A DNA stretch of 15,880 nt from Thermoanaerobacterium sp. (GCA_029960905.1 JASBVU010000006.1:1-15880), one strand, 5' to 3'; counted from the first letter of the stretch, positions 7,112-13,775 are shown. Made by a program: numbers and translations. The notes: generated from the sequence alone by a model not told the origin.

Positions 7112-7930
7112 ATGGATTTTTCAACGTTACTAGGGATTTTGTTAGGGTTTGGTTCTCTCATCTTAGCATTTGTCATGGAAGGTGGAAGTGTTGCATCTTT
7201 AATAGGTACATCGGCAGCACTTATAGTTTTAGGCGGAACGATAGGTGCTACTATGACTTCTTTTTCAATGAAAGATATGTTGAAATTGCCGAAATTGATT
7301 GGGAAGGCTTTTAAGGAGGAAGGCAACAAATACGGTGACATAATCAAGTATTTTGTGTATCTCTCTCAAAAAGCGAGAAGTGAAGGACTTTTAAGCCTTG
7401 AGCAGGAGTTGCAGTCAGATGAAATTAAAAACTACGACCCTATTTTAAAAGACTGCATTGAACTTGTCATAGATGGTGCGGATATTGAGCTTATAAGGAC
7501 TACTATGGAAAATAGGATATACATAGAGGATAAAGAGCTGAAAAGAGAAGCCAGCATTTTTGAAGCTGCTGGAGGATACTCTCCAACCATGGGCATCATA
7601 GGTACGGTTATGGGACTTGTTCACGTCTTGGGAAATCTCAGTGAACCAGACAAGTTAGGCCCATCAATAGCTGTTGCTTTTATAGCTACACTTTATGGTG
7701 TCAGCATGGCTAACCTTGTATGGCTGCCTATAGGCAATAAGCTTAAAAACAAAGCACAGATTAAAAAGACAGAAAAGGAGATAATCTTGGAAGGCAGTCT
7801 TTCATTGCAGGCTGGTGAGAATCCTAAGATCGTTGAGAAGAAATTGCTGACATTTGTAGTCGAAAGAGAATCAGTTTCCAAATCAAAAGAACAAAGTGTG
7901 AAAGGTGAAATTGCTGATGATAAGACATGA
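7112..7930 (+). CDS. motA: Flagellar motor stator protein MotA
   Basis: MotA is the four-helix inner-membrane stator subunit that, with MotB, forms the ion channel driving flagellar rotation. The 272-residue product has hydrophobic helices at about 4-22, 28-48, 155-174 and 184-206, with a large cytoplasmic loop between the second and third. In that loop Arg89 and Glu97 (KARSEGLLSLEQEL) match the charged residues that contact FliG. Pro158 and Pro184 occupy the conserved positions near the channel. GAGGTG at 7099-7104 lies 7 bp before the ATG at 7112; an ATG at 7106 is too close to it. The gene sits behind a sigma-D promoter and overlaps motB. The C-terminal tail is charged and variable. Proton or sodium use is not decided by sequence alone. 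Confidence 0.95.
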   Translation: MDFSTLLGILLGFGSLILAFVMEGGSVASLIGTSAALIVLGGTIGATMTSFSMKDMLKLPKLIGKAFKEEGNKYGDIIKYFVYLSQKARSEGLLSLEQELQSDEIKNYDPILKDCIELVIDGADIELIRTTMENRIYIEDKELKREASIFEAAGGYSPTMGIIGTVMGLVHVLGNLSEPDKLGPSIAVAFIATLYGVSMANLVWLPIGNKLKNKAQIKKTEKEIILEGSLSLQAGENPKIVEKKLLTFVVERESVSKSKEQSVKGEIADDKT

Positions 7931-8642
7931 AGAAGATGAAGGGAAAAAAGACAATAGCGAAAGATGGCTGCTTACTTATTCTGATATGATAACGCTGCTT
8001 ATGATATTTTTTATCGTCCTGTACACCATAAGCACGGTTAATTCGCAGAAATTCCAGCAGATTGCTGCATCACTGGGAAAAACTTTTGATGGGACAAATT
8101 ACGTCATAGGTCAGCAAAGCGGAAACAGCATACTTGACAGCATCAAGACCACAGGCACTGATGGCAATAATGATAATTCAATTGCATCACAGCTTGACAA
8201 ACTTATAAAACAGTACAACCTTCAGAACATGGTGACTTACAAAGTCGACGAGAGAGGGTTTGTCATAAGCTTAAATGATACGTTGCTATTTGATACCGGT
8301 TCAGCAGATGTTAAGCCAGATCAAAAAGAGACGCTGATAAAAATAGGAAATATATTAAAATCGATGCCAAACTACATTCGCGTCGAAGGGTATACAGACA
8401 ATGTGCCGATAAACAATAACCAATTTCATTCAAACTGGGAGCTTTCTGTCATAAGAGCTACCAATGTAGTTGAAATTTTGGTGAATGATGTAAAGATGGA
8501 TCCGGCAAAAATTTCGGCTGTAGGGTATGGCGAGTATCGGCCAATAGTGCCAAATGACAGCGATAAAAACAGACAGCTTAACAGGAGAGTTGACATAGTG
8601 ATAATGAATAGCGATTACAACAAGTGGGAGCCTGCTAAGTAA
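7917..8642 (+). CDS. motB: Flagellar motor stator protein MotB
   Basis: MotB pairs with MotA and anchors the stator to peptidoglycan. The 241-residue protein has one N-terminal helix (about 17-40) carrying the essential ion-binding Asp23 in YSDMITLLM. After a linker (about 45-110), an OmpA/MotB peptidoglycan-binding domain contains LFDTGSADVKP, VEGYTDNVPI, NWELSVIRA and NRRVDIVI. The ATG at 7917 is chosen: AAAGGTG at 7901-7907 is 9 bp upstream and the reading frame overlaps the end of motA by 14 bp, implying translational coupling. An upstream GTG at 7905 is less likely. Only these two flagellar genes are present in the window. Confidence 0.95.
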   Translation: MIRHEEDEGKKDNSERWLLTYSDMITLLMIFFIVLYTISTVNSQKFQQIAASLGKTFDGTNYVIGQQSGNSILDSIKTTGTDGNNDNSIASQLDKLIKQYNLQNMVTYKVDERGFVISLNDTLLFDTGSADVKPDQKETLIKIGNILKSMPNYIRVEGYTDNVPINNNQFHSNWELSVIRATNVVEILVNDVKMDPAKISAVGYGEYRPIVPNDSDKNRQLNRRVDIVIMNSDYNKWEPAK

Positions 8643-8660
8643 AAAATAGATATTTCCAGG

Positions 8661-8689
8661 TTGACATATTATTTACAATGTAATATAAT
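8661..8689 (+). promoter_or_regulatory. Consensus sigma-A promoter of rex, overlapping a candidate Rex operator
   Basis: TTGACA (8661-8666) and TATAAT (8684-8689) are both perfect and separated by the optimal 17 bp. The stretch 8661-8678, TTGACATATTATTTACAA, matches 12 of 18 positions of the known Rex-type operator TTGTGAAATATTTCACAA. The spacer also ends in the perfect inverted repeat TTACA-A-TGTAA (8673-8683). A repressor bound here would block RNA polymerase, so Rex autoregulation is a reasonable inference. Confidence 0.85.
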
Positions 8690-8721
8690 TTCTTTATTAG
8701 GATTTTATCTGGGGTGATTTT

Positions 8722-9381
8722 ATGACTAAAAAGACTATAGTGCCGATGCCTGTAATAAGGAGATTGCCGAGATATCATAGATATTTAGAAGAATTATTAA
8801 AGAACGATGTAAAAAGGATTTCATCAAGAGAACTAAGCGAAAGGATGGGCGTGACTGCATCACAGATAAGGCAGGATCTCAATAATTACGGTGGATTTGG
8901 ACAGCAAGGATACGGATATAACGTAGAAGAGCTTTACAATACTTTGACAAAAATTTTAGGTTTAGATAAGACATATAGCACTATTATCATTGGTGCAGGT
9001 AATCTTGGACAGGCTATAGCGAACTACACGAATTTTGAAAGGACAGGATTTAGCTTAAAAGGGATTTTTGATGTCAATCCAAGATTGTTTGGGCTTAAAA
9101 TAAGAGATATAGAGATAATGGATGTTGAGACATTAGAGGACTTTTTGTCCAAAAATAAGATAGATATTGCCATACTTTGCATACCAAAAGATAATTCTCA
9201 GATTATGGCTGATAGATTGGTGAAAGCCGGCGTAAAAGCTATATGGAACTTTTCTCCTATAGATTTAAAGGTTCCCGACGACGTAATACTGGAAAATGTA
9301 CATTTAAGTGACAGCTTATTGACATTGTCGTATAGAATAAATGAAGAAAATCTGCTTAAAGCTAAAGTTGAAGAAAAATAA
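8722..9381 (+). CDS. rex: Redox-sensing transcriptional repressor Rex
   Basis: Rex senses the NADH/NAD+ ratio and represses fermentation and alcohol or hydrogen metabolism genes when NADH is low. The 219-residue length is typical. An N-terminal winged helix covers about residues 5-80, with SSRELSERMGVTASQIRQDL as the DNA-recognition part and the family marker NNYGGFGQQGYGY. The NAD(H)-binding Rossmann domain follows with GAGNLG at 91-96, and the C-terminal helix is for domain swapping in the dimer. GGGGTGA at 8711-8717 precedes the ATG. It has its own strong promoter with a possible Rex operator, and a terminator that starts inside the end of the gene. In Bacillus rex lies near the t6A genes, as here. 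Confidence 0.97.
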   Translation: MTKKTIVPMPVIRRLPRYHRYLEELLKNDVKRISSRELSERMGVTASQIRQDLNNYGGFGQQGYGYNVEELYNTLTKILGLDKTYSTIIIGAGNLGQAIANYTNFERTGFSLKGIFDVNPRLFGLKIRDIEIMDVETLEDFLSKNKIDIAILCIPKDNSQIMADRLVKAGVKAIWNFSPIDLKVPDDVILENVHLSDSLLTLSYRINEENLLKAKVEEK

Positions 9382-9405
9382 ATGGTACAATCCATTTATT
9401 TTTTT
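9374..9405 (+). terminator. Rho-independent terminator overlapping the rex stop codon
   Basis: A 12-bp stem pairs 9374-9385 with 9392-9403 (core AATAAATGG/CCATTTATT), loop TACAAT, and runs into a T-tract through 9405. The rex TAA at 9379-9381 is inside the 5' arm. The next gene's ribosome binding site is only about 10 bp beyond, so mntH either depends on read-through or has a promoter inside rex. Confidence 0.88.
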
Positions 9406-9425
9406 GTATGACTTTGGAGGAAAAA

Positions 9426-10694
9426 ATGAAAAAAATTGTGAGGGTAATTGGCGACTTTTTCAAAGAAGACAAGGCTGTTATGCCTTTTGTCAATTTTCTG
9501 AAATACGTTGGTCCGGGAATATTGGTTACGGTAGGATTTATAGATCCAGGAAACTGGGCTACAAATGTCTCAGCAGGATCAATATATGGGTATAAGTTGC
9601 TGTGGGTTATAACAGTGTCAACCATAATGCTCATCATATTACAGCACAACGCAGCACATCTTGGAATCGTCACAGGTTACTGTTTATCTGAAGCTACATC
9701 TATATTTATAGACAGCAAGTTCTCGAAGCTTATACTGCTGTCTGCTGTTGCTGCATCCGTATCTACATCTACAGCAGAATTATTAGGTACGGCCATAGCT
9801 TTAAAAATGCTTTTCAATATACCTATTAAGATCGGAGCCGTATTGGCACTTTTCGTAATATCTTTAGTGCTTTATACAAATTCTTACAAACGTTTGGAAA
9901 AGATCATAATCGGGTTTGTGTCGCTTATAGGGCTTTCATTTTTGTTTGAGGTATACATGGTGAAGATCGATTGGAAAGCCGCAGCCGTAAGTTGGGTTAA
10001 TCCATCAATACCTCATAATTCCATAGTCATAATTATGAGCGTTTTAGGCGCTGTTGTGATGCCCCACAACTTGTTTCTTCATTCTGAGATCATTCAAAGC
10101 AGGCAGTGGAATCTTAAAGATGAGTCAGTTGTTAAAAAGCAGCTTAAATTTGAATTTCTTGATACATTGTTTTCAATGATCATAGGGTGGGCTATAAACA
10201 GTGCGATGATTCTTCTTTCGGCTGCAGCATTTTACAATAAAGGCATTGCTGTAGGTATGCTTGAACAGGCAGGAGAACTTTTGAAACCAATCGTTGGAAG
10301 GAACGCATCTTTGGTATTTGCAATAGCCCTTTTGTTCTCAGGTTTTTCATCAACTGTGACGTCTGGAATTGCAGGTGGTTCCATATACGCTGGAATATTT
10401 AAAGAACCTTACAACATAAAAGACAAACACACGCTTACAGGAATATTTATCTCACTTTTTGCAGCGCTTATTGTCGTATTTTTATTTAAAGATTCTTTTC
10501 AGGTTTTGATATTTTCTCAAATGATACTGAGTGTACAATTGCCGATTACAGTGTTTACTCAAATTTATTTGACGTCATCAAAAAGGGTCATGGGTGATTA
10601 TGCAAATAGCAAAGCCAGCAAAGCCGTTTTAATAATATTAGCAGTGATTATAACTGCACTAAACGTAAAACTTTTAATCGACACCTTGATTTGA
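9426..10694 (+). CDS. Nramp-family divalent metal transporter (MntH-like)
   Basis: This 422-residue polytopic protein of the Nramp family imports Mn2+, Fe2+ or related metals, usually with protons. Helix 1 carries the metal-binding motif DPGN at residues 40-43 (GFIDPGNWATNV). Helix 6 carries MPH at 212-214 (AVVMPHNLFLHSEI). Both together define a transport-competent Nramp with the methionine ligand of transition-metal transporters. About eleven hydrophobic segments are visible. GGAGG at 9416-9420 lies 5 bp before the ATG at 9426; an in-frame ATG at 9408 comes before that site and is rejected. No metal-responsive riboswitch or Fur/MntR box is visible in the short upstream gap, which is filled by the rex terminator. 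Mn over Fe preference is not decided. Confidence 0.93.
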   Translation: MKKIVRVIGDFFKEDKAVMPFVNFLKYVGPGILVTVGFIDPGNWATNVSAGSIYGYKLLWVITVSTIMLIILQHNAAHLGIVTGYCLSEATSIFIDSKFSKLILLSAVAASVSTSTAELLGTAIALKMLFNIPIKIGAVLALFVISLVLYTNSYKRLEKIIIGFVSLIGLSFLFEVYMVKIDWKAAAVSWVNPSIPHNSIVIIMSVLGAVVMPHNLFLHSEIIQSRQWNLKDESVVKKQLKFEFLDTLFSMIIGWAINSAMILLSAAAFYNKGIAVGMLEQAGELLKPIVGRNASLVFAIALLFSGFSSTVTSGIAGGSIYAGIFKEPYNIKDKHTLTGIFISLFAALIVVFLFKDSFQVLIFSQMILSVQLPITVFTQIYLTSSKRVMGDYANSKASKAVLIILAVIITALNVKLLIDTLI

Positions 10695-10704
10695 TGGCAT
10701 TGTG

Positions 10705-10771
10705 CATTTTCGTTCCCTATTTTGTCATTTTCGTTCCAGATTTACTTTAATTTTAAAGATTGTTGTATAAT
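10705..10771 (+). promoter_or_regulatory. LytTR-type operator (21-bp direct repeat) and promoter, site 1
   Basis: CATTTTCGTTCC occurs twice, exactly, at 10705-10716 and 10726-10737, a 21-bp period (two helical turns). This is the layout LytTR-domain regulators recognise. After 28 bp comes TTGTATAAT with the -10 TATAAT at 10766-10771. The -35 position (10743-10748, TACTTT) is poor, which suggests that transcription needs an activator. It precedes the LytTR regulator gene and has a near-copy after the kinase gene. Confidence 0.8.
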
Positions 10772-10938
10772 TAAAATAGAACATATTAGATGTGCAATTA
10801 AATAGACATTTTTAATTCTGCATAGGGGAATGAGGGTGACTTGTTCTCTTTTTTCTATTGATTATCATTTTTTGAAGGAATTCTCTTTTTTATATCGAAT
10901 ATTTATATTATTCGAAAACCATAAAGGGATGTGATGTT
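10772..10938 (+). other. Long leader of the response regulator mRNA
   Basis: About 160 nt separate the -10 element from the regulator start. The stretch contains a small open frame that ends 4 bp before the regulator start (GTG 10836 or ATG 10830 to TGA 10932-10934). It encodes 32-34 residues beginning near VTCSLFSIDY. AGGGG at 10824-10828 could serve the GTG. It also holds an inverted repeat TCGAATA/TATTCGA (10895-10901, 10909-10915). Whether the peptide is made is unknown. Confidence 0.3.
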
Positions 10939-11670
10939 ATGTTAAAAGCCATAATTGCCGAAGATGAAGATTCGCTTAGAAGAGAGATAAGCAAAAAGGT
11001 CATGGAAATAAGCGATGTTCAAGTTGAATACATCACAAACGAAGGAAGAGATTTATTAAATGCAATACTAAAGGTGAAACCCGACTTAGCCATCTTGGAT
11101 ATAAAACTGCCAGAAATGACGGGAATAGAAGTCGTTAAAAACATACGAGATTTGTTGCCTAATACAGAGGTCATATTCATAACATCATACGATGAATATA
11201 TAAAAGACGCTGTAAAGCTATATGCTGCCGACTATATTGTAAAGCCTATAAATTACAGCAGGTTGCTTAATACTATTGAAAGGGTAAAGAGAAAATTTAG
11301 CGATTCATCTCTTGTAATAGAAGTAAGATGCGGTGAAGACGTCAGGCTAGTCAATACAAATGATATATACTTCATCGAGGCTAACAGGAAAAAAACTTTT
11401 TTCTACACTACGTTTGAAGACTTCATGTCAAATACTTCTCTTAGCGATGTCTACAAACTTCTCAATAAAAAGGTGTTTTTTAAAACCAGCAGATCTTATA
11501 TAGTAAATCTCTATAAAGTTTATTCTATTAAATCTGTAAGTAGAACATCACTTGAAATAAGTTTTAGAGATAAAAATAAAAAAGCATACCTGTCAAAAAA
11601 GCTTTACAGCGAATTCAGAGATAGACTGAAAGACATATTAAGCCAGCCGGACGATATGAAAGCAAATTAG
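10939..11670 (+). CDS. LytTR-family response regulator
   Basis: This 243-residue cytoplasmic two-component regulator is built like AgrA, LytR or ComE. The N-terminal receiver domain (about 1-120) has the acidic pocket AEDE (7-10), the phosphoacceptor Asp54 in ILDIKLPEMTG, the switch Thr82 in FITSYD and Lys102 in VKPIN. The C-terminal LytTR DNA-binding domain (about 128-235) contains IYFIEANRKKTFFYT and FKTSRSYIVNL. LytTR domains bind direct repeats spaced about 21 bp, and exactly such repeats lie upstream of this gene and downstream of its partner kinase. The kinase frame begins almost directly after the stop codon, so the two are co-transcribed. The ribosome binding site is moderate (AAAGGGATGTGAT before the ATG). 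Confidence 0.93.
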   Translation: MLKAIIAEDEDSLRREISKKVMEISDVQVEYITNEGRDLLNAILKVKPDLAILDIKLPEMTGIEVVKNIRDLLPNTEVIFITSYDEYIKDAVKLYAADYIVKPINYSRLLNTIERVKRKFSDSSLVIEVRCGEDVRLVNTNDIYFIEANRKKTFFYTTFEDFMSNTSLSDVYKLLNKKVFFKTSRSYIVNLYKVYSIKSVSRTSLEISFRDKNKKAYLSKKLYSEFRDRLKDILSQPDDMKAN

Positions 11671-11686
11671 ATTGTTTGGTGATGAC

Positions 11687-12532
11687 ATGGTAAGGAAAAG
11701 TTTGAATAAGATAATTGTACTGTTTTTTGCATATATGATTTTTGTCGTATTTATGGTTAGTAATAGCATTTACTATAAACAGGGCTATTTCGTGCCGGCT
11801 GATTTTAAATTGTTTTTATTCTTTACGATTTTCATCATAAATATTTTGGTCTTTACTATAATAAGGATGATATATACAAATGGGAAAAACGAGTACCAAA
11901 ATATCATTAATGATTTTAAACTCAAGTTTGTAGAGGAACAAAATAATTTATACAGGAAAAATAAACATGAATTGAAAAACAATATACTGATCTTATATGA
12001 ACTGATAAGACAGATGAAGTACAAAGACGCTGAGGAATTTTTAAAGACTTACATTGACGACATAAGCAGTAGTCTTATAAAAGTTGACACTGGGAATGAC
12101 ATATTAGATCTTCTTTTATATTCAAAAATAAGCAAGGCAATCAAAAAAGATATATCCGTTCACTTTATTTGTACGGTTGATTTAAAGATTAGGCAGAAAG
12201 TGGCTAATGATATATGTTCTATTTTAGGAAACTTGATAGATAATGCTACAGAAGAATGTGAAAGGTTAAAAAAGGACAGAAGGATAGAGATAATTTTAAA
12301 TTCAGATCCAGTTGACTACATTTTCGTTGTTAAAAATACCTGTGATGTCAATGACTATGTTAAACAAAATATCTTATGTGACGGATTTACAACAAAAGGC
12401 GCTGGAAGAGGCAACGGTCTATCCATCGTGAAAGATGTGGTTAAAAGCTACGATGGCGATATAAAAATAAATATCGATGATGAATATTTTTCTGTGACTG
12501 TCTTGATACCGTCTTATGAAGTAAACGAATGA
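11687..12532 (+). CDS. Small two-helix sensor histidine kinase, AgrC/Spo0B-like (GHKL ATPase)
   Basis: This 281-residue membrane kinase is the likely partner of the LytTR regulator just upstream. Two hydrophobic helices (about 8-27 and 41-62) leave an outside loop of only about 13 residues, so there is no separate sensor domain. The phosphoacceptor is probably His94 in NKHELKNN, a HELKN form of the HDYKN-type box seen in AgrC and Spo0B-like kinases. The ATPase domain follows, with the N box LGNLIDNATEE (180-190) and G box GAGRGNGLS (238-246). The ATG at 11687 is chosen with GGTGAT at 11678-11683; a TTG at 11672 would add five residues. Compared with AgrC, which has six or seven helices, this is a reduced membrane part. 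The signal is unknown; a membrane-inserted peptide is attractive given the 47-codon gene downstream. Confidence 0.9.
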   Translation: MVRKSLNKIIVLFFAYMIFVVFMVSNSIYYKQGYFVPADFKLFLFFTIFIINILVFTIIRMIYTNGKNEYQNIINDFKLKFVEEQNNLYRKNKHELKNNILILYELIRQMKYKDAEEFLKTYIDDISSSLIKVDTGNDILDLLLYSKISKAIKKDISVHFICTVDLKIRQKVANDICSILGNLIDNATEECERLKKDRRIEIILNSDPVDYIFVVKNTCDVNDYVKQNILCDGFTTKGAGRGNGLSIVKDVVKSYDGDIKINIDDEYFSVTVLIPSYEVNE

Positions 12533-12535
12533 TAA

Positions 12536-12603
12536 TCTTTTCGTTCCTTAAAATGACATTTTGATTCCTAAGTCCACATTTTTATCATTATAAGTTGTAT
12601 AAT
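12536..12603 (+). promoter_or_regulatory. LytTR-type operator (21-bp direct repeat) and promoter, site 2
   Basis: TCTTTTCGTTCC (12536-12547) and CATTTTGATTCC (12557-12568) repeat with the same 21-bp period as site 1. After 29 bp comes TTGTATAAT with its -10 at 12598-12603, and again no recognisable -35 (CACATT at 12575-12580). It begins 4 bp after the kinase stop codon and points at the 47-codon gene. The matching architecture makes co-regulation by the LytTR protein likely. Confidence 0.78.
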
Positions 12604-12635
12604 CATATGTGATGGCACACCAGAATATTTTGATT

Positions 12636-12672
12636 CACTTTCATTGAGGCCATTATAACTCATGTGAAGGTG
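12636..12672 (+). promoter_or_regulatory. Leader hairpin next to the ribosome binding site of the small peptide gene
   Basis: CACTTTCA (12636-12643) pairs with TGAAGGTG (12665-12672, one wobble), and TGAG (12645-12648) with CTCA (12659-12662), around a 10-nt loop. The 3' arm contains an upstream AAGGTG and touches the GAGGTG site used by the small gene. It could modulate translation; this is inference. Confidence 0.4.
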
Positions 12673-12682
12673 AGGTGAAAAG

Positions 12683-12826
12683 ATGGATATGCAGTTGACT
12701 TTCATAGCTGTAAGCATAGTCATCTTAGTGTTTATAATAACATTTTCTAAAAGCAATATAGATATGGAATTTGCAATCAAATTTTTACAGACATTGGTAA
12801 AACTAAGCATAAAAAAGAAAAATTAA
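12683..12826 (+). CDS. 47-residue membrane peptide with cationic tail, predicted target of the LytTR system
   Basis: The gene starts at ATG 12683 with an excellent ribosome binding site (GAGGTG, 12672-12677, 5 bp upstream) and ends at TAA 12824-12826. The product starts MDMQLTFIAV. It has one strongly hydrophobic helix (about residues 4-21), a short polar turn with SKSNID (22-27) and an amphipathic, Lys-rich tail ending LSIKKKN. No cysteine or AgrD-like acidic C-terminus is present, so it is not a standard cyclic autoinducer precursor. I do not recognise a family. Its own promoter carries the same 21-bp repeats found before the regulator gene. It may be a small membrane effector, a signal sensed by the kinase, or a PSM-like or toxin-like peptide; none of these can be chosen from sequence. 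Confidence 0.7.
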   Translation: MDMQLTFIAVSIVILVFIITFSKSNIDMEFAIKFLQTLVKLSIKKKN

Positions 12827-12833
12827 ATTTTTA

Positions 12834-12861
12834 TTGCAAAATACGATGGTTGCCGTATAAT
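12834..12861 (+). promoter_or_regulatory. Sigma-A promoter of the P-loop/Asp23-like gene
   Basis: TTGCAA (12834-12839) and a perfect TATAAT (12856-12861) are 16 bp apart, immediately after the small peptide gene and 40 bp before the next start codon. Confidence 0.65.
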
Positions 12862-12900
12862 ATAACCTATAGTCATCATTTTTAATCGTGGAGGGTATCA

Positions 12901-13749
12901 ATGAAGGTATATTCTTTTGTCGGAGCCAGTGGAAGCGGTAAAAGCCATCATGCATCGTATGTGGCTGGTAAATACGGTATAAAGTACATCATAGATGATG
13001 GCCTTTTGATATGTGAAAACAGGATCGTATCGGGATTTTCGGCTAAAAGAGAAAAGACAAAATTGTCAGCTATACGAAGAGCCATTTTTACAGATGATGA
13101 GCATGCTAGAGAGGTCAAAAAATCGATTGAAGAGATAAATCCGGATAAAATATTGATAATAGGAACATCGGACAAGATGGTGGATAAAATCGCTGAAAGG
13201 CTTAATTTGCCGCCTGTTGCCGAGCGAATATATATAGAAGACATTTTATCCCCTGAGGAGATAGAGCTTGCAAGAAAGAAAAGGTATGAGGAAGGAATGC
13301 ATGTAATACCTGTACCGACATTTGAAGTGAAAAAGCATTTTTCGGGGTATTTTATAGATCCATTGAGAATCTTTAGGCGAAAAGAGATAGACTTTGAGAA
13401 GACAGTAGTGAGGCCATATTACAGCTATCTTGGCAAGTATACAATCTCTGAGAATGTAATAAACTGCATTGTATTGAATGAAGCGAAGAGATTTGAAGTC
13501 ATCTATAAAATAAACAAAGTTATAACTGAAAACTACACCGAAGGAATAATAATAAAAATAGAGATCGTTATGGTACATGGTACACCTATAAACAGCGTTT
13601 TAAGAGGAGCTATAAAGAAGATAAAAAGTGTAGTAGAATACATGACATCTTTAAATGTGCTGGATATAAAAATTCACGTTAAATCACTTTATATAAAAGG
13701 GAATGATAAGATACTTAAAACCCGAGAAATACTTGATAAAGGCAAATAA
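12901..13749 (+). CDS. P-loop NTPase fused to an Asp23/Gls24-like C-terminal domain
   Basis: The 282-residue protein opens with a clear Walker A loop, GASGSGKS (residues 8-15), and an NMP-kinase-like beginning; DKILIIGTSD (82-91) looks like a following core strand. Residues about 178-266 resemble the Asp23/Gls24 (DUF322) envelope-stress domain: GKYTISENVINCIVLNEA, then alternating strands IIIKIEIVMVHG, a helix VLRGAIKKIKSVVEYMTSL and a final strand DIKIHVKSLYI. No membrane segment is visible. GGAGGG at 12890-12895 sets the start. It is a single-gene unit with its own promoter and a terminator over its stop codon. The ligand and role are unknown; binding of ATP or GTP is likely from the P-loop. 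The C-terminal assignment is by pattern only. Confidence 0.75.
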   Translation: MKVYSFVGASGSGKSHHASYVAGKYGIKYIIDDGLLICENRIVSGFSAKREKTKLSAIRRAIFTDDEHAREVKKSIEEINPDKILIIGTSDKMVDKIAERLNLPPVAERIYIEDILSPEEIELARKKRYEEGMHVIPVPTFEVKKHFSGYFIDPLRIFRRKEIDFEKTVVRPYYSYLGKYTISENVINCIVLNEAKRFEVIYKINKVITENYTEGIIIKIEIVMVHGTPINSVLRGAIKKIKSVVEYMTSLNVLDIKIHVKSLYIKGNDKILKTREILDKGK

Positions 13750-13760
13750 GCCTTTTTTTT
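13738..13760 (+). terminator. Rho-independent terminator over the stop codon
   Basis: AAAGGC (13738-13743) pairs with GCCTTT (13750-13755) around the loop AAATAA and is followed by a run of eight T residues (13753-13760). The TAA stop of the P-loop gene is the last part of the loop. Confidence 0.85.
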
Positions 13761-13775
13761 ATCTTCAAAAAATTA

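Noticed and set aside
12568..12810. 80-codon minus-strand frame
   Set aside because: It is antisense to the promoter and the 47-codon gene and has no ribosome binding site.
10939..12826. Classical Agr quorum-sensing locus
   Set aside because: There is no AgrB protease gene, the small peptide has no cysteine or AgrD-like C-terminus, and the kinase has only two membrane helices.
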